From positions 1-14,544 of the forward strand of contig CALBLM010000363.1 in the NCBI GenBank assembly GCA_937895695.1: a stretch of 14,544 nt of DNA, written 5' to 3'. The DNA comes from an uncultured Megasphaera sp. (GTDB taxonomy: Bacteria > Bacillota > Negativicutes > Veillonellales > Megasphaeraceae). Made by a program: the position numbers and the translations under genes. This document shows positions 13,729 to 14,544 of the stretch, in pieces (the first letter of the stretch is position 1; each line of letters opens with the position of its first letter). Under the pieces are notes generated by a model. It saw only the letters and a program-made list of their open reading frames with translations. It ran no database searches and was not told the origin of the DNA.

Positions 13729-14394
13729 GTGAAAGCAGTATTTGTTGACTTTGAAATGAATCCTATTACACAGGTCCACAAAGAAGCACATCGTATCTGT
13801 AAAAGCGAAATTATTGAAATCGGTGCTGTTAAAATTGATGAACAAGGCAATGAAATTTCTGCCTATAAAGAATATGTATTGCCTGAATATGAAACAGAAA
13901 TGAATCCTACTTGCCAAGAATTAACGGGAATTACGATGGAAACCCTTGCAGGATCTCCGCATTTTCACGACGCATTTTTTCATTTTTTATCATGGTGTAA
14001 TGAATCCAATGAAAATGATTATGAAATGTATGCATGGAGTGAAAATGACTGGCGGCAACTTACTTGTGAAATGCGTTTAAAAAAGCTAAATATGAACGAT
14101 CCATCTATTCGCTGGATGCTGGACCATTGGCAAAATTTCCAGCAAATTTATTGTAATTTATTAGGATTGGATAAAGTCATTTCCCTCGACAAAGCCGTAA
14201 GTACATTAGGAGAAACGTTTGACGGACAAATGCATGATGCCCTTTGGGATGCCCGCAATACATCCAAACTCTATGTATTATCACAAAAACGTGAAGAATT
14301 CCGCGACATTATGCAGCCTATCATCAACGCAACGAAACCGGCAGAACCACTGACCTTTTCATTAGCTGATGCCTTTCGAGCTGCCCGCAAGTAA
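13729..14394 (+). CDS. DEDDh 3'-5' exonuclease (RNase T/DnaQ-like)
   Basis: This 221-residue protein belongs to the DEDDh exonuclease superfamily, which cleaves nucleotides from the 3' end of DNA or RNA with two metal ions. The catalytic set is visible: D7 and E9 in VFVDFEM (Exo I), D107 in SENDW (Exo II), and H169 and D174 in HDALWDA (Exo III). It is a single domain with no polymerase or helicase part, similar in size to stand-alone ERI1/KapD-like enzymes. The start is GTG, eight bases after GGAAAGGAG. It is the only rightward gene here and is monocistronic, with a terminator behind it. Whether DNA or RNA is its substrate cannot be told from the sequence. Confidence 0.9.
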   Translation: MKAVFVDFEMNPITQVHKEAHRICKSEIIEIGAVKIDEQGNEISAYKEYVLPEYETEMNPTCQELTGITMETLAGSPHFHDAFFHFLSWCNESNENDYEMYAWSENDWRQLTCEMRLKKLNMNDPSIRWMLDHWQNFQQIYCNLLGLDKVISLDKAVSTLGETFDGQMHDALWDARNTSKLYVLSQKREEFRDIMQPIINATKPAEPLTFSLADAFRAARK

Positions 14395-14421
14395 TCTATA
14401 TCGGTCGGATATTTTTGAATC

Positions 14422-14468
14422 AGCGGCATCTCCCATCTTCACAATGTTGGGATGCCGCTATAGTTTTT
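14422..14468 (+). terminator. Terminator of the exonuclease gene
   Basis: AGCGGCAT (14422-14429) pairs with ATGCCGCT (14452-14459). The stem continues through CCCA/TGGG after a two-base bulge, and TTTTT (14464-14468) follows four bases later. It begins about 28 bases after the stop codon. Confidence 0.8.
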
Positions 14469-14501
14469 AGCGTATCGTTCTAAGATACATTTTTATATAC
14501 T

Positions 14502-14536
14502 AAAAAAGACGCACTGGAAATATTCAGTGCGTCTTT
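14502..14536 (-). terminator. Terminator of a leftward gene beyond the right edge (possibly bidirectional)
   Basis: AAAGACGCACTG (14505-14516) and CAGTGCGTCTTT (14525-14536) form a perfect 12-bp stem with an eight-base loop. The minus-strand side ends in a run of six T (14502-14507, partly in the stem), the plus-strand side in only three. A leftward gene probably ends just to the right of the window. Confidence 0.75.
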
Positions 14537-14544
14537 CCTATTAA

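Noticed and set aside
14472..14494. Second small hairpin (GTATC/GATAC) after the exonuclease gene
   Set aside because: The five-base AT-rich stem is too weak to call a terminator, and a stronger one lies just before it.

Overview
The window looks like a chromosomal stretch from an anaerobic, low-GC Firmicute, possibly of the Negativicutes (Veillonella/Megasphaera/Dialister-like). The basis is a four-subunit 2-oxoacid:ferredoxin oxidoreductase, a T-box leader, consensus Shine-Dalgarno sites and proteins of Firmicute type. The taxon is inferred, not proven. Every gene but the last reads leftward (minus strand). No tRNA, rRNA, CRISPR array, insertion sequence or prophage gene was seen.

Layout from left to right. 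(1) 1-330 is AT-rich, has no gene, and ends in a terminator. (2) 332-3627 is an operon transcribed from a promoter near 3774-3802: a P-loop ATPase, a two-cluster ferredoxin subunit, then the alpha (VorB/KorA type), beta (TPP-binding) and gamma subunits of a 2-oxoacid:ferredoxin oxidoreductase. (3) 3975-6564 is a compact operon: a small RelA/SpoT-type (p)ppGpp synthetase, an OmpR/PhoB-type response regulator and its membrane histidine kinase, with a promoter and terminator of its own. (4) 6716-9518 is a ketodeoxygluconate operon: a gluconate 5-dehydrogenase/KduD-type SDR, 2-keto-3-deoxygluconate kinase, and a KDPG aldolase carrying an extra C-terminal VOC domain. Together they turn an oxidised hexuronate or gluconate derivative into KDG, KDPG, then pyruvate plus glyceraldehyde-3-phosphate. 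A terminator-like hairpin separates the first two genes. (5) 9677-13233 is an ECF-type transporter operon: an ATPase, a T component, and a single polypeptide in which a TrpP-like substrate-binding membrane domain is fused to the second ATPase. A GDSL/SGNH esterase gene follows, broken by a one-base frameshift. A T-box leader with a full intrinsic terminator (about 13259-13560) precedes the operon, so expression should depend on the charging of one tRNA. (6) 13729-14394 is a divergent DEDDh 3'-5' exonuclease on the plus strand with its own terminator. A last hairpin at the right edge fits a leftward gene ending just outside the window.

The most interesting points are the T-box-controlled S-A fused ECF transporter, whose specifier triplet does not obviously match its TrpP-like S domain; the alarmone synthetase joined to a two-component system, with an 11-bp direct repeat at their promoter; and the uncharacterised ATPase leading the oxidoreductase operon.
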